From Nitzschia sp. pyKryTriq1 (taxonomy: Eukaryota > Bacillariophyta > Bacillariophyceae > Bacillariales > Bacillariaceae), in NCBI GenBank assembly GCA_956465555.1, contig OY101122.1, positions 879,001 to 943,000 on the forward strand: DNA of 64,000 nucleotides. Reading direction: 5' to 3'. Under the pieces are notes generated by a model. That model worked only from the letters and a program-made list of their open reading frames with translations, was not told where the DNA came from and did no database searches. A program made the translations under genes and the position numbers. Positions 41,446-52,947 of the stretch are shown one piece after another; the first letter of the stretch is position 1; each line of letters starts with the position of its first letter.

Positions 41446-42591
41446 CAACAAGAACAAAGAAGTTGCTTCCCTTCTTGGATGAGAAACGGATGCAACAGTG
41501 TACTGTTCTTCAGATGTATCGTTTTTCATCGCGGCGGCTCTTGTGAGCTATGAGATGGGGATAGAATGAAGCAACCTAGTAGAGCTCTCTAGAAGTGTGT
41601 CTGTACAGTAGTCTCTCCCTTCTCCATCTAGCATTACTACAAAAACAGCGTAGAATAACGTCAGCCCGACTCTAGTTCAAGACTATCTTGGCCAGCTGAT
41701 TCTTCTCTTCTGCACTAGAGAATAGGGTGGAGAAATCTTGCGTGAAATCAGGCCTGCCCATGAGTAGAGATCATCGCAGCAACTTTACCTCAAACTGTTA
41801 GGACTCCTCTGAACTCATTCTGTACTTGCCTCAAAATCATTATTTTGTGAAGTCTTGGTGGGTCTATTGGCAAAATAGGAGAGTGGGATAGCTCTCTACT
41901 AGCTCTACTAGAGAGAGTGCACCTGGTACCAGGGTACGGTACATACCGGTAGGTCCATATTCGGGTATCAAAGCAAATACTGTAGACAGTACGCAGACAG
42001 TAGACTAACGGTATTACCGCGATACATGTGGTGGAGAGCCAGCAGGGAGGAGAGAGTGAGTGGGGATTGAGTGAGTCGTGAGGAGTCAGTCGTCGTCGTC
42101 GTCATCGTCATCGTCTGAGCTCGGATATGTGTTTAGGTCCCTCTACTACTCTAGTAGTAGAGTAGATGTACTCTGTACCAGTACTGCATGTAGTTGGATT
42201 GAAGTCGTCCGTTCGTCGTAGTTGTTTTGACAATCGAAGAAGTCGCATCGCAGAAAATAAGGATAGACTATTCATTCGTACCATCGCATACCGGTATGCG
42301 ATAGACCCAGAAACCAGAGTGACGAGTGACGATAGATTTACTCGTACCGGTACGAATACAGTACCAGGTACTGGTACCTCGTACAGTACCAGGTACCGCA
42401 GTTCGTACCTGTAGACGACTCGTACCCCGGTCGGTCGTAGTCATGTATCGTCATGGCGACTACCGATGGAGATGAAAGAGGAAAACAAAAACGAAAGCAT
42501 TCATTCATTCTTACCAGTACAAGTACCGCTGTCGATCGCAGAAGCGTCCTGCTTTTCGATCGCTGACTGAAAGTCTCCTTTAAAGCTAGCA
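41446..42591. other. Repeat-rich intergenic region upstream of alpha/beta hydrolase
   Basis: 1.15 kb. It holds CTCTCTAGTAGAG-type words (41575-41600, 41888-41915, 42138-42165), GTACC/TACCGGT clusters (41919-41952, 42340-42420), a GTC triplet run (42088-42113) and a 20-bp perfect palindrome (42283-42302). ATCGCAG words lie at 42247 and 42535. No gene seen. Confidence 0.6.
42283..42302. repeat. 20-bp perfect palindrome centred on ACCGGT
   Basis: Half-site ATCGCATACC repeated as its reverse complement with no spacer. It lies about 290 bp upstream of the alpha/beta hydrolase ATG and is the longest exact member of the TACCGGTA word family seen here. Confidence 0.9.
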
Positions 42592-43875
42592 ATGAATCGT
42601 CATCGTTTTGGGGTACAAAGTCACCTGTTGGCGGCAGTCATCCTTCTTCTTTGGCTCCCGTTGTCGCAGTCGTATTCTCCCCCCGTCCCACCAAAGATCA
42701 GTCCAGCGACCAACCTACCCAACAAACTGTACACGTGGAGAGGTCAGCAGATCCGATATCAACAGGCTGGTCCTTCTTCAGGTAAACCTGTAGTTCTTGT
42801 CCATGGGCTCTTTGTGAACAGTGACCATTGGAGAAAAACAATTCAAAGTTTGTCCGAGGAAGGATACAATGTTCATGCACTGGACCTCTGGGGCTACGGA
42901 TACTCCTCCAAGCCCCCCTTCGACTCCCCCGAAGCCCAAGCAGTCAATGGTGAAAATGGTAGATTCGAAGACTCTCCTGGGGTTCTCTCTCAGATAGAAC
43001 TTGGAACTGCTGATGGCAAGGGAAGTCGAATCCGAGATATCGAGTTGCGTCATCCTGTCGGTTCCCCTTACAATTTCTTCACCTGGAGCGAACTCATCTC
43101 AGACTTTTGCCAGCAAGTCGTCCGGAAGCAGGACATCACTTTAGTATCCAACTCCATCGGGACCAGTTCTGTACTTCAGGCGGTGATTGATAAACCCGAA
43201 TTGTATTCAGGTGTGTGCATAGTCACACCAAACTTCCGGGAGCTCCATAGTGCCGAAGTCCCTTTTTCCAAAGTGGCCATGCCACTCATTCGTCAAGTCC
43301 AAAAGGCGTTGCGAGAAAAGGGACAGCCTTTGTTTGATGCTCTTGCTAATCCAGAAACTGTCAAGCAAATCCTCAAGGAGCCTTATAAACGTCAAGAGGC
43401 CGTCGATGATACGCTTGTCCAAGTACTCCTGGATCCTCTCCTGTTAGAAGGAGCCAGCAACGTTGTCTTTGATACGTTGTCGTATAGTGCAGGTCCCTTG
43501 CCAGAACAACAGCTCGCTGTCTTTCCGGAGAACAAACCAGTTTGGATCTGTTACGGAAAGAAGGATCCGTGGACGCCAGCCGCCAGGGTAGATGCGCTAC
43601 TACGAAAGCCGGCGGTAGAAAAGGTGGTAGGGTTTGATGGAGTCGGTCATTGGTAAGTGACTAGTTTTTGACTCCTCTACCTATATCGATAGGACAAAGA
43701 TTCTGTGATGATCCCACTACCTCTAACTCTATCGCATCCCTCCTCCAGTCCTCACGATGAAGCTCCCGAGCTTGTCAACCCCTTTTTGCTCGAGTTCTTG
43801 GAGACCAGAACTACGAAGCAAACTGCGAAACCTACCGGTATGGACTTGCGATCAATTTTTGGTGGAATATTTTGA
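42592..43875 (+). CDS. Secretory or organelle-targeted alpha/beta hydrolase, two exons
   Basis: 395 residues. Exons 42592-43652 and 43749-43875, intron 96 bp (donor GTAAGT, acceptor CTCCAG); the join completes GVGHCPHDEAPELVNP, the catalytic-His loop. An N-terminal hydrophobic leader (LLAAVILLLWLPLSQS) predicts signal-peptide cleavage before YSPP; a plastid bipartite leader is possible but lacks a clear ASAFAP. Core landmarks: VVLVHGLFVNSDHW oxyanion region, LDLWGYGYS, nucleophile elbow LVSNSIGTSS with catalytic Ser, and the acid GKKDPWTP. The pattern is typical of plastid-related algal/plant hydrolases such as pheophytinase- or dehalogenase-like enzymes; the substrate is unknown. A 50-residue insertion between LDLWGYGYSSKPPF and the HP/FFTW segment is unusual and forms an extended cap entry. 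Confidence 0.88.
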
Positions 43876-43965
43876 GCTTGATGGAGAACCAGTACCAGGT
43901 AATCCTCGTTCAGGCGCCGTTGGCGTCTTTCAATTGTAAAAGCTAGCTAGCACGTTCTCGTATCG

Positions 43966-44688
43966 CTATAGAAAAAATAGTCGTGCCATAGCACCTCCTG
44001 CACTAGCGAGATAGTCTGGATTTCGATCCGCCAAGTGCTCAATACCAACGAGTCGCGCACCACGGAGCAGATATAATTCTGCTTCCTCTGAGAGCTCTAG
44101 CTCCACAAACTCCTTCGCTAATTTTTTCCAACCCTCTTCGGCATCCCGATAGGTGCCAACTCCGACCACTGAATGCCCTGACCGTGGAATACCAGTGGCA
44201 ATGGCTTGAACGGCCTCAAAGGATCCAGGATCGTTAGATCGAAGAATATCCAGCTGTTCGCTTCCCGACGAGGTTTCGATGCACTTTTTCACCCAGTCGC
44301 AGAGCCCTATTAGGGACGCGATTGCCTGTGGTTGCTCCCCATTCTCGCCGGCATCTTGGATTGCCTTGTCGACGAGTGGTGGGCATACGTCTTTCATGGT
44401 GAATCCATGCAGGGATCGCGCTCCGAAAATCATGTTTCGGTGGGCCAACAAGGCGGCCGCGGGGAGGGAGACATCCAATTTGGCGTCTTCCGGTGTCGTA
44501 TTGGGAGGAAGCAAGAGATATTCGCGAGAGCCATAACCAGAATCACCTCTTCTATGAACCTTATAATATTTTCGGATGTAGTCGAGATCCACTGGCTGGG
44601 AAGAGAAACATCTTTGTACTACCGTTACTAGTGTCGACGGGTTTCGGATTCCACCGAATTTTTGGCATGAAATGAACAACTTGGACAT
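43966..44688 (-). CDS. Orphan protein with a mitochondrial-type leader
   Basis: 240 residues from the first in-frame ATG (44688). The N-terminus MSKLFISCQKFGG...VVQRCFSSQ is basic and amphipathic with an R-C-F-S-S cleavage-like motif, as in mitochondrial presequences. The remainder is alpha-helical in character (FGARSLHGFTMKDVCPPLVDKAI, LIGLCDWVKKCIE, EEGWKKLAKEFVELELSEEAELYLLRGARL) and could be a helical-repeat fold. The helices LAKEFVELELSEEAELYLLRGA suggest one SEL1/TPR-like hairpin, but no family is certain. It converges on the alpha/beta hydrolase with 90 bp between stops. Confidence 0.75.
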   Translation of the reverse strand: MSKLFISCQKFGGIRNPSTLVTVVQRCFSSQPVDLDYIRKYYKVHRRGDSGYGSREYLLLPPNTTPEDAKLDVSLPAAALLAHRNMIFGARSLHGFTMKDVCPPLVDKAIQDAGENGEQPQAIASLIGLCDWVKKCIETSSGSEQLDILRSNDPGSFEAVQAIATGIPRSGHSVVGVGTYRDAEEGWKKLAKEFVELELSEEAELYLLRGARLVGIEHLADRNPDYLASAGGAMARLFFL

Positions 44689-45319
44689 GGAGTTTGCGTA
44701 CTCGTTGGGGAGACGTTGAGCGTTGCGTCGGGAACCTATACTACGCTTCGCCACGGCGTTTCTTATCCAATGAAGAGCACTTCAGAGATACTGTACGAGG
44801 ATAGGAGATGGAAGACCCAATAAGAGGCTGCTGCGATGCTGGCGGGGATGGGTTGTTGGTTGTTGGTGGTTGTTGGTTGTCGGCGAAGAGAAAGTGCGGC
44901 GCCAAGGCGCAAAATTAATCCAACGAAGAAGATCCAGAATCCGCAAAGATGTTGCGCGCATCGGTCGTCGGTTGTTGCTCAAGCTCAAGCTCAAAGCTGT
45001 GGTCGGTGGTCGAACTTGGATGATTCGAATGAATCAATTAATCCAAGACTGGAAGGGGATGATCCTCGATCAAACCGTGTACCAGGTACCTGTATGATAC
45101 GTACTGTAGATTTCGCTAATAGTGTTTTCTACGCATGAGCAGTCGCAGTCCAAAGTCTGCCGAGCGAGCTCACGAAATCGCAAGAAGTTTCGAATTTGTA
45201 TTCTTTTCTCATTACTTTGTTCATATATTTGCATCGAGAACCATCAGCTTGGTCCTCTTCTTTCACTACGAGTACACCTGCTGTCGCAAGAAGGTACACC
45301 TACTACAGGAAACGGAAGT
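44689..45319. other. Divergent 5' region, no gene seen
   Basis: 631 bp. Contains a GGTTGTTGGTTG-type tract (44851-44880), AAGCTCAAGCTCAAGCT tandem (44979-44995) and GTACCAGGTACC (45078-45089). Confidence 0.5.
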
Positions 45320-47665
45320 ATGAGTCATCAGGTACTTGGTTCGTGTCGTCCAAAGTATGGCTCCCAGCACGAAGAGAGCGGGTACGGTGACGATTCTTCG
45401 GAAGCGACCGCCCTGGCGGTTGGCGATCGCAATCCGAAGGGCCTGGCTACACCTCAAAGCTGCATTCAAAAGTTTCACGAGCACGCGACCTCAAATGGTG
45501 ATCCTGATTGCAAGCTCTCCTCATGTTCTGACACTGATCCCATCACGGATCGAGCCGTCGGGAGCAAGATCCAGCTCCCGAACGAGAGCATCGATGCCAA
45601 AGTTGTAGCTCCCCCCAATTCACCCACGATCAGCCACAGCTCTGCAGCGACTGTTCATCATTGTAATACCATGGCTTCGTTGAGGAAAGCGGCTCGATCT
45701 TTGGATGGGATATCGGCGAAGGAACAGCCGAAAGAAGCAAAGGTACGTAGAATTTCCCCAATCGTGTTTCAACACATTGGCTAATCATCTCACATTGTTG
45801 GCGCCCCAAGAAAACTTCCTCCGGTCTATTCCAAAGGGATTGCACCATCGCTCGTCAGTCCGAGTCGACAAATGAATTGCAAGAAAAGACGTTGCCTTCT
45901 GCTATCCCCAAGCAGACCAAGAAAGTGTTCGATCCCAGTCTTGTCATCGAGGAGTCTTCGGGTGGACTTCGTCGATCGGCAAGATTGGATGCACACCGAG
46001 GCTCTTGTTTGGACGTGCAACGATCTCATTTGAATGTGTCCGATGCAAAGGAACGAAGGGAGGAAGATCCGCGGGTCCTCGCGATTCTTGAGCTGCAGGA
46101 TGGTGTCATGCTTCGCGTGTTTTCGGGGGACGATAGTCGTGAGGGTCCGGTCTCGAACGTCGCGAAAGGCTCTGATATTGGAAAAACACAAAACACGAAG
46201 AAGCCATTTCCAGTCTTGGTGCGCAATATGATCAATGAGGAGGATCACGGAGGTCGTTCCATCATGAGGTGGGAACACGGTGGTGCCGCCTTTAGCGTTG
46301 ACTCAAGCCACCCGGATCTGCCTTCCCTTCTCGCCGGTTACTTTCAGTCCCAACAATTTTCATCTTTTTGCCGACAGTGAGTCAGACTCTGTAGCACTTC
46401 GTTTGAATATACCCGCGTGCGTGCAAGGCAAGAGACTCACGTTGCCGCAATGTGTCTTTGTTGTGCAGGTTGTATGCGTATGGTTGGAGAAAGTCCAAGT
46501 ACAGTCACAAGGGAACGTCAAAGTAAGCAACACAGTGCCCGCTTGGCTTGTTGCGCCTTGTAGCGCATCTCTAATTCTTCGTTCCTTGCGCAGATACAAT
46601 GGCATGTTTTGGAATCGGCTTTTTCACCGTGATAAATCAGACGAGGAGCTGTCAAAAATATACCGTGGCTTCCGATCATCACCTCCTGTATTGACCCGTC
46701 CAAGCCCCACGCCGCCGCAGAAAGCCAGGAGAGTCTCAGCTAGATTGAACACCATCTCACAAGAATGTCATGACAGGAGCTCGCAGAAAAAACTCCCAAC
46801 CACCCCGTCGCCGAACGCGTCAGTCGGTGTTGGTGGAGCCATTGCTGACATGCTTCCTTGTCTGAGCAATACACCGATTCCTGTCAAAGAAATTGCTGTG
46901 GAAGCGAAAGAGGATATCTCACCTATCAAGCTTCATTCTTTCGAAAAGGAACGATTTGACACGCAACTTGATTCGCCGATGAATGGTGTTGGGATGCTCA
47001 CACCAAGTGGTGAAAGAATCTTGAGTAAGGATCCAATGATGATTCTTCATTCGACTGAGAGTACTCCTTCGGCAACACAATGGGAAAAGTTCTCACACCT
47101 GAATTGTTTTACAACCAAACGAGAACTTGATGACATCTCGGACCTATCCACCGAAGCACCCATTCGAGCAAGCGAGATTTTTCGAACTCCCTCGACATAT
47201 CTTTGCGATCTATCAGTATTTCCTCTGGGCAGCTTGGGTTTGCACACGATCCAGCCAAGTAGCTCCAAAAGGGATTGGGCTTCCTCAGCTGCGAAGGGCT
47301 TTCAGGAGGGCTTCACACCGATCGTCCAGGCACTGGACCAAGCTTTCAAAGCCGCCGATCCGCAGTTTAATACTACGAGTACCCCAGATCAAGAACCTCC
47401 AACCAAGAAAGTTTTCTCCAGTAAGGCATCAGACGAAACCAGTTCCAGCACAAACTCTATTCTTCATGGGAGTTGTACGCAGTTCAGTCCCCTTGTACCA
47501 AAATTCAATCACTCGGGTTCGTCCGTCCTCCTCCCAGAAGTCCATTCTCGTGCCAAGCAGCATTCCCCTGCTCCATGGACTGGTGACGATCCGACGGCGA
47601 TATCACGGTTTTCTGGCCCCTCGCGTCATCAAAATCTTCGGCATCCACCTGCACATCTCCACTGA
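45320..47665 (+). CDS. Second heat shock factor-type transcription factor, four exons
   Basis: 704 residues. Exons 45320-45742, 45811-46376, 46469-46522 and 46594-47665; introns 68, 92 and 71 bp, all GT-AG. Two introns interrupt the DNA-binding domain, which once joined reads PFPVLVRNMI, IMRWEHGGAAFSV, LAGYFQSQQFSSFCRQLYAYGWRKSKYSHKG and YNGMFWNRLF at about residues 270-360. It keeps the HSF core (F-P-x-x-L, I-x-W, F-x-V, F-x-S-F-x-R-Q-L-x-x-Y-G-W/F-R-K) and the aromatic wing end. The N-terminal 260 residues and C-terminal 340 residues are Ser/Thr/Pro-rich and appear disordered, with no obvious HR-A/B repeat. Its domain differs strongly from the HSF at 7.7-9.4 kb, so the two are not a recent tandem duplicate. 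Confidence 0.87.
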
Positions 47666-47971
47666 AGAGATTTTCGTTGCACGAGTGCCCGCTTCATCCT
47701 CTGATAGCTCAGAAACATCCAAGGAACAGGTGCAAAGCAGTTGTCTTCAGCTTCGAACATATTTTGTCTAGTAAACTGTGGTATAACTTGCGGCTTCCAA
47801 TCTTTTCTACTCATTTTTGCTCGAACGTAAAGGATGGCTGGCTGGCGTGTATGAAAATCTGGAGTCAGATCTCGCCGTTGTAACTAACTGCGTTTGTTAC
47901 ACCTTCCGCACAATCATTCCCTGGGACAAAGTACTACTGTACATCGATCTAGCAATCTCGGATCAATCAAC
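47666..47971. other. Convergent spacer, no gene seen
   Basis: 306 bp between the stops of heat shock factor 2 and the sulfotransferase; AT-richer than flanking coding DNA, presumably 3' untranslated regions. Confidence 0.5.
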
Positions 47972-50345
47972 TCAGAACTCGTCATGTGAGTCTGCCTGAG
48001 TTTCTGATCGAAGGGCATATTCTGAAACTGTCGTTTTCAGGTTGTAGTTTACCTGGTCCCCAATCAATTTCACAAGAGGCTGCAGGTGATCTTCATATTT
48101 CCGCCACGCTTGAAGACTATCGGTGTAAATGCCCTTCCGAACTTGTGTTGTAGACAAAGTGTTGACAGCCTGCTTTTTCTTATGAAAGTCGAGAATCTCA
48201 TCGTGCCATTCTAGCCCCGTAGCATCGATTACCGCTCTGGAGACACCCGGCATGTCGCGGACCATGTCTTCGTATCGAATGTGCTTCACACGGCCAGGCA
48301 ACACGCGGTCCCAATGTTCCATGACGTCCCGATATCCATGATAGAGTTCAGCAAGACTGTCAAACGAAGACGTATAGTCCAACGGACCTGGAGGAAATTC
48401 ATGCTTGTAGGCAGAAAAGATCGTATCCATCGGCTCTCGCGCTACGTGAAGAATTAGTGCATTCGGAAAAAGCATATGAATGAAACCGACGTCTGTGGCA
48501 ACAGCGAAAACAGAAGTTAAAAGTCGGCTCTCTCATGAAAGTCTTGATTTCAATACCGCGAGAAAGCGACTTACTGTAGTAATTTGTCAACATTTTGTCC
48601 ACGTATTTTCGCGGCTTGGGGCGACCAGCGGCTCGATCTTCGTTCGAAGCGACCATGTCCCAGCGCTTTTCCATCTCAGACACAACTCCATCGGCTAATC
48701 TTTCAATCTCGTCCTTTAGTGCATTTTGATCTCCGCTCATACTTGTTTGCACGATTTTGTTACGAATTTCGTCAAGTTGCCCGTTGAAGACCGAGTTTTC
48801 TCCTGTTCCAACAATTTCCGGATGAGCATCAAGGATTCGTTCCAGCAAAGTTGAACCACTGCGCACAAATCCAATGATGAAAATAGGGGTATCACTCGTA
48901 CTCCCGACGTCGGGCCAGAAGCCCGCGTGGAAAATTTGCTTGGTGGCTTGAATTTTCTGTGCTTCAAATCCGGCATTCCATGGTGGAAGGCTCTTCATTT
49001 TGAATTTATATGCATTGGTCAAGCTGCTCCATGCAGCATCGGTGTCTTTTGTCTTGGCGTCGTGGTAGATGAACAGAACATGATACAGCCTAGCCAGGGA
49101 AGTTCCCACCAATGCTTGTCCTCCTGGATGCTGTATCGTATCATGTTGACTCTGAAGTACCGGGATAAGTTCCTCCAGGCTTCGAATCATAGGATCCCAG
49201 CCTCGTGTCGACGACCCCTCTTTAGCTTGAAGAACTCTTGCCAGGCCCGTAAACGCATCCATGAATCTTCTCTTGGAATCTCTTTCAATGACCGTTTCAA
49301 AATCTGTGGCGGCTTCTTGATATCTCCCCAAGATAATCAACGAGGAGCCTCGAGCTGAAACGGCGTCAAGGTAGAGAGGTTCAATCTTGATTGCCTCAGT
49401 GTACGATGCGACAGCCTTTTCAAACATGTTGCTCATAAAGTATACTTTGCCAAGAGCTGTGTGGAGGGCGCAAATAATTCCATCTATGCTTCTCGCGGTG
49501 TAGTCTAGAGTGATCTCTTCGTTGACATCCACAATACCTGACAGAGCTCTGTTCGTTTCTTCACCAGCATCTATTGTCTTTTGGCGCTTCTGTAACGCCA
49601 ATTTCAATGCATGCTGGTACGTAGTAATGGCTTCTTCCTGCATTGAGCCACCATCGTGATATTGCACATCATACATCCTGAGTCCATCGGCAAACCGCAT
49701 GGCGTTGATGAGATTTGAAGTATCAGACTGCATAAAGCAAAATGGTCAGGTGCACATGACAACAATGAGGAAAGAAAAGAGAAAGTCTCAATCGCGACTT
49801 ACCTGATACTCCTGCCGGAACTGATCTATCTGCCGAAGCAATTCCAATCGGGCAGGATCACTGGATGCACCTCGGGCAGGTGTTGGAGTAGCCTTCTGTG
49901 CTTCCTTTGCCTCGGAATTGCTCTGTTGCGGTCGTTCTTCACGGCGGGTTTTCTCTTTAGCTTTCACACTGGGAGGGATATATGTTGAAGAAAAGTCCAG
50001 CCGTCGACGCTCGATCGTCTTGACGACCTCTTGATAACTGAAGGGTTTGTTGGACAAAAACGCGGAGGACGATCCATCCGGCGAAGTGTGCGGCGAGGAC
50101 TTGGAGGAAGATGTTTCATCAACGATCGGGGGAGCAGCTGCCTTCTTCGGGGCCGCTTGCTCACCTCCGTCAAAGCTCAATGAGACCGGGCGCGACTGAT
50201 GGGGCAAAAAGGCAGGACCCGTGTCGACTGCGAAACGGGTCAAAATGGCAATGCAAAGCATTGGCAAAATCCAAAAGATCCCAACGGACAGCGGCACCGA
50301 GTTCGAGTCAACTGGGTCACTTTCCTTCTGCTTTGACCTCTCCAT
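47972..50345 (-). CDS. TPR-containing sulfotransferase, type II membrane protein, three exons
   Basis: Golgi-type sulfotransferase of 738 residues that should transfer sulfate from PAPS to a protein or glycan. Exons 50345-49803, 49727-48575 and 48492-47972; introns 75 and 82 bp (donors GTAAGTCG both; acceptors TTATGCAG and TGCCACAG). The second join gives NYYNVGFIHMLFPNALILHVAREPMDT, the 3'-phosphate-binding block. Architecture: short cytosolic tail, signal anchor (LSVGIFWILPMLCIAILTRFAV, about 18-40), a disordered stem, TPR-like helices with ALGKVYFMSNMFEKAVASYTEAIKIEP (about 270-300), then the sulfotransferase domain with the 5'-phosphosulfate loop FVRSGSTLLERILDAHPEI. The combination resembles bacterial and algal TPR-sulfotransferases and, more distantly, tyrosylprotein sulfotransferases. 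The acceptor is unknown; sulfated cell-wall polysaccharides or proteins would fit a diatom. Confidence 0.88.
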
Positions 50346-51047
50346 TTTCGATTTCCTTTGCGGGCGAAGGATCTATGGTAGATGATGAATGAAGGCAAGT
50401 GGGAGTTTGTTGGATTGATGTTAACCGATAGTGCATTGGATGTTTCAAGTATCACACGCAAAACTGGCACCCGCGGCCGCGGCCGCGGCACTGACGATGC
50501 GGGACATAGAGTTCTGGTACCTGGTACCGGTAGCACAAAAAAGGCGTCACGTCGCGTGCGGACCGAGGAGAATCATCTTCCTGTCTACAACGGACAGACG
50601 CGAGTCCCATATCCCCGCCCATCCGCGAACGACTTGACGACATCTATCGGAAGACGCTCCGAGCTCCGAGGTGTCGAGCAAGAGGTAATATGGCAAGCCC
50701 TGGGCCCTGGGGTGGACCTAACGTCTGTCCATCTATCAATACCACCAGGTAATAGTGCAATTTTCAGATGATGGCAAAACATCTAACCTTTCGTGAAAAG
50801 CAACCTTTGTGCAGCGAATCGTAATGAACCAACTCTTATCTTCAGAGTGTGCAGTCGATAACGACTAGTTGTTCCAGCAGCCCCTCAATGGTGACTTGGA
50901 ACCCAGACATCCCCCCCTCGCTTCCGTGTAAGGTGTAGACAGGTCTCACCACCGCCAACATCTGTTCATAGACCACAGACCAGTGTACTACTAGTGCTAG
51001 GAAAATAATATCGATGTATTTTTTCTTCGTATAGCCTAGTTGATTGC
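50346..51047. other. Intergenic region with (GCGGCC)n and GTAC words
   Basis: 702 bp between the sulfotransferase 5' end and the 3' end of bS18m. It includes a GCGGCC repeat with overlapping NotI sites (50471-50488), GGTACCTGGTACCGGTAGC (50516-50533) and a doubled ACTACTAGT word (50860s, 50986). No gene seen. Confidence 0.5.
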
Positions 51048-52199
51048 TTATTTCTGTGAAGACTGACTTGATTGCACTACCAATCCCCGCCTTTTGAGTT
51101 CCTTCTCCCATTCCCGATCTTCGTGGATATCTTCTTCGTGAATATGCCCATGTGTCTCTATCACAAATTGACCAGCCGTGGGGAGCAAACCCAAGGCGCG
51201 AGCTCGCTTGATGAGCTTGGAAATTTTTCGTTGATCCTTCGCCCCCAGCCTCGACTGAACCCGATTCATGATCTGACCAGTCGGTGTAATGTAGCGCCGC
51301 AATAGTGCAAGGTTATTATGATGCAGCAATTCCCTTGGGAGTTTCTTGGCCTGACGTCGATTGACAAGCTTGGTAGGACTCAAATCACTGGGAAGCAAGT
51401 CAGAGAATGGGTCGTCGTCCTTGGTGTCATCCATGAAGCGAACTGCTCGGGATGACATCCATTTGTCGTTCAAATATTCATTATCTGCATAACCATCCAA
51501 AAGCGAGGCGCGTTCGCTGGAGGGTTCAACTGGAATATCGTCCTCGTCGATATCCATCTCGTATTCTTCCTTCATGTGTTTCTGGAAGGCCTTGAACTCG
51601 GCGGGACTCAGAGGCTTTGAGAACCCAGTTTTATCGACATGGCCGTCCTCACCATCTTCTAGTTTGGGTTTCATAGATTGAGCTTCCACACTACGACCCA
51701 GCGTGTTCAAACCCATATTGTCTTGTCGGATTCTCCTTGCCAGTTCGGATAGCTTCTTCGGGGCGCCTGTTTCGTCCTCCTCCTCGGAAAGATCCCAGTC
51801 GTCAAAGACCTTTTGCAAAAGATACTCCTGTTCCTCTACGGGGTCCATCTTCAGAAGCTTTTTCTGCTCTTGGGTGAATTCTTTTTCTTCCTCGCCAGTG
51901 AATTTGCCGGTCATCGGATCTCGCTTGTATTTCGGGGGCAGTTTAGTGCCCAGGTTTCCAGGCTCTGTTCCGCCTTCAAAATTAAGGCCGAACGGATCGT
52001 CATCATGGTCCAATTTTGGCGTACCATTCTTATCATTGCCTTCCTTTCCGCTGAAGTATCTTTGAGCTGCAAAACGAGATGAATAGACACTAGTAGTAGA
52101 TGCATGAGGAGCCCGGCAAGCGTCGCCACCGAGTTGTGCTATTCGAGCCCTGGCCAAGCGGACGCCGGGGGAGACTAATACTGCCCTCAGCGAGTACAT
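51048..52199 (-). CDS. Mitochondrial small-subunit ribosomal protein bS18m with long N-terminal extension
   Basis: 383 residues, one exon. The ribosomal core sits near the C-terminus (about 290-345): NNLALLRRYITPTGQIMNRVQSRLGAKDQRKISKLIKRARALGLLP, split here as the family blocks LLRRYITPTGQI and KDQRKISKLIKRARALGLLP, matching bacterial S18. bS18 binds the platform of the small subunit next to bS6. An Arg/Ala-rich leader with RFAAQRYFSG looks like a mitochondrial presequence. Between leader and core lie about 230 charged residues, a much longer extension than the roughly 75-residue bacterial protein, and a short tail follows. The first ATG (52199) is consistent with the leader. A plastid version is less likely because S18 is usually plastid-encoded in diatoms. 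Confidence 0.88.
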   Translation of the reverse strand: MYSLRAVLVSPGVRLARARIAQLGGDACRAPHASTTSVYSSRFAAQRYFSGKEGNDKNGTPKLDHDDDPFGLNFEGGTEPGNLGTKLPPKYKRDPMTGKFTGEEEKEFTQEQKKLLKMDPVEEQEYLLQKVFDDWDLSEEEDETGAPKKLSELARRIRQDNMGLNTLGRSVEAQSMKPKLEDGEDGHVDKTGFSKPLSPAEFKAFQKHMKEEYEMDIDEDDIPVEPSSERASLLDGYADNEYLNDKWMSSRAVRFMDDTKDDDPFSDLLPSDLSPTKLVNRRQAKKLPRELLHHNNLALLRRYITPTGQIMNRVQSRLGAKDQRKISKLIKRARALGLLPTAGQFVIETHGHIHEEDIHEDREWEKELKRRGLVVQSSQSSQK

Positions 52200-52947
52200 C
52201 GCGGAAGATTGGATTTGATGGGTGCGAGGGGAACCGGATGATTGAAGAGGGTGGCTTCTAGACTAGTTTAGGTTCTCGCACAGTAGCATCAACTGATGAT
52301 CAAGAATCCCATGGTCGGTGGTCAGTGGTCTACAGCAGCCATTACCCGTACCATGTACTTCTAGTACCGGTAGACTACCAGTACAGTAAACAGTTAGTAG
52401 AGGGTCTACCTATGTACCTAATGCAATACCAATACTTGATACTCTGTACACGCCGGTACGAGTACGAGTACGAGTACAGTACGTGCGGTGTGTGGGTCGG
52501 GCGGCGTGCCGCCGCGTTAACTCAAATGTAAGACGTACGAAGGTTGTACGAAACAAGACTTTCTGTCTGTCCGTTGTCAGGTTCTTGTTTCGAACAAACC
52601 CAATATCTGCTAATCTTACGAAAAGAAGTCTGTACTTGTACCGGTAGTCTCTACCTGTACTACTACTCTAGAGTAGTCTCTCTCTCTAGAGTAGAGAGAT
52701 CTCTCTACCAGAGAGAGAGTAGCAAGAAGTAGAGAAGTAGACTACAAATTCTTACGGATTTCCCCAGTCTAGAGAGACGAGCGCTTTGGTAGAAAGTTGA
52801 TCTCATCCATGGCGTTCGCCCATTCGAACATGGCCGAAGAGATCCCCCTGAAATTTGCGACAAAAGTTTGGTTTCTGGAGAGTGAAGTATGAAACAAGAA
52901 AAGAATGAAGTGTACTATTCTGGAGTAATATCTTCTTACTCGTATGG
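52200..52947. other. Intergenic region dense in GTAC and CTCTCTAGAGAG words
   Basis: 748 bp between bS18m and CASP. A GTACGA tandem (52456-52478), a 21-bp word shared exactly with 55550-55570 (52364-52384), TACCGGTAG at 52639-52647 and CTCTAGAGTAGAGAG-type words at 52665-52740. No gene seen. Confidence 0.6.

Noticed and set aside
50382-50771. 129-residue + strand frame
   Set aside because: Runs through GTAC and GCGGCC repeats; no protein-like composition.
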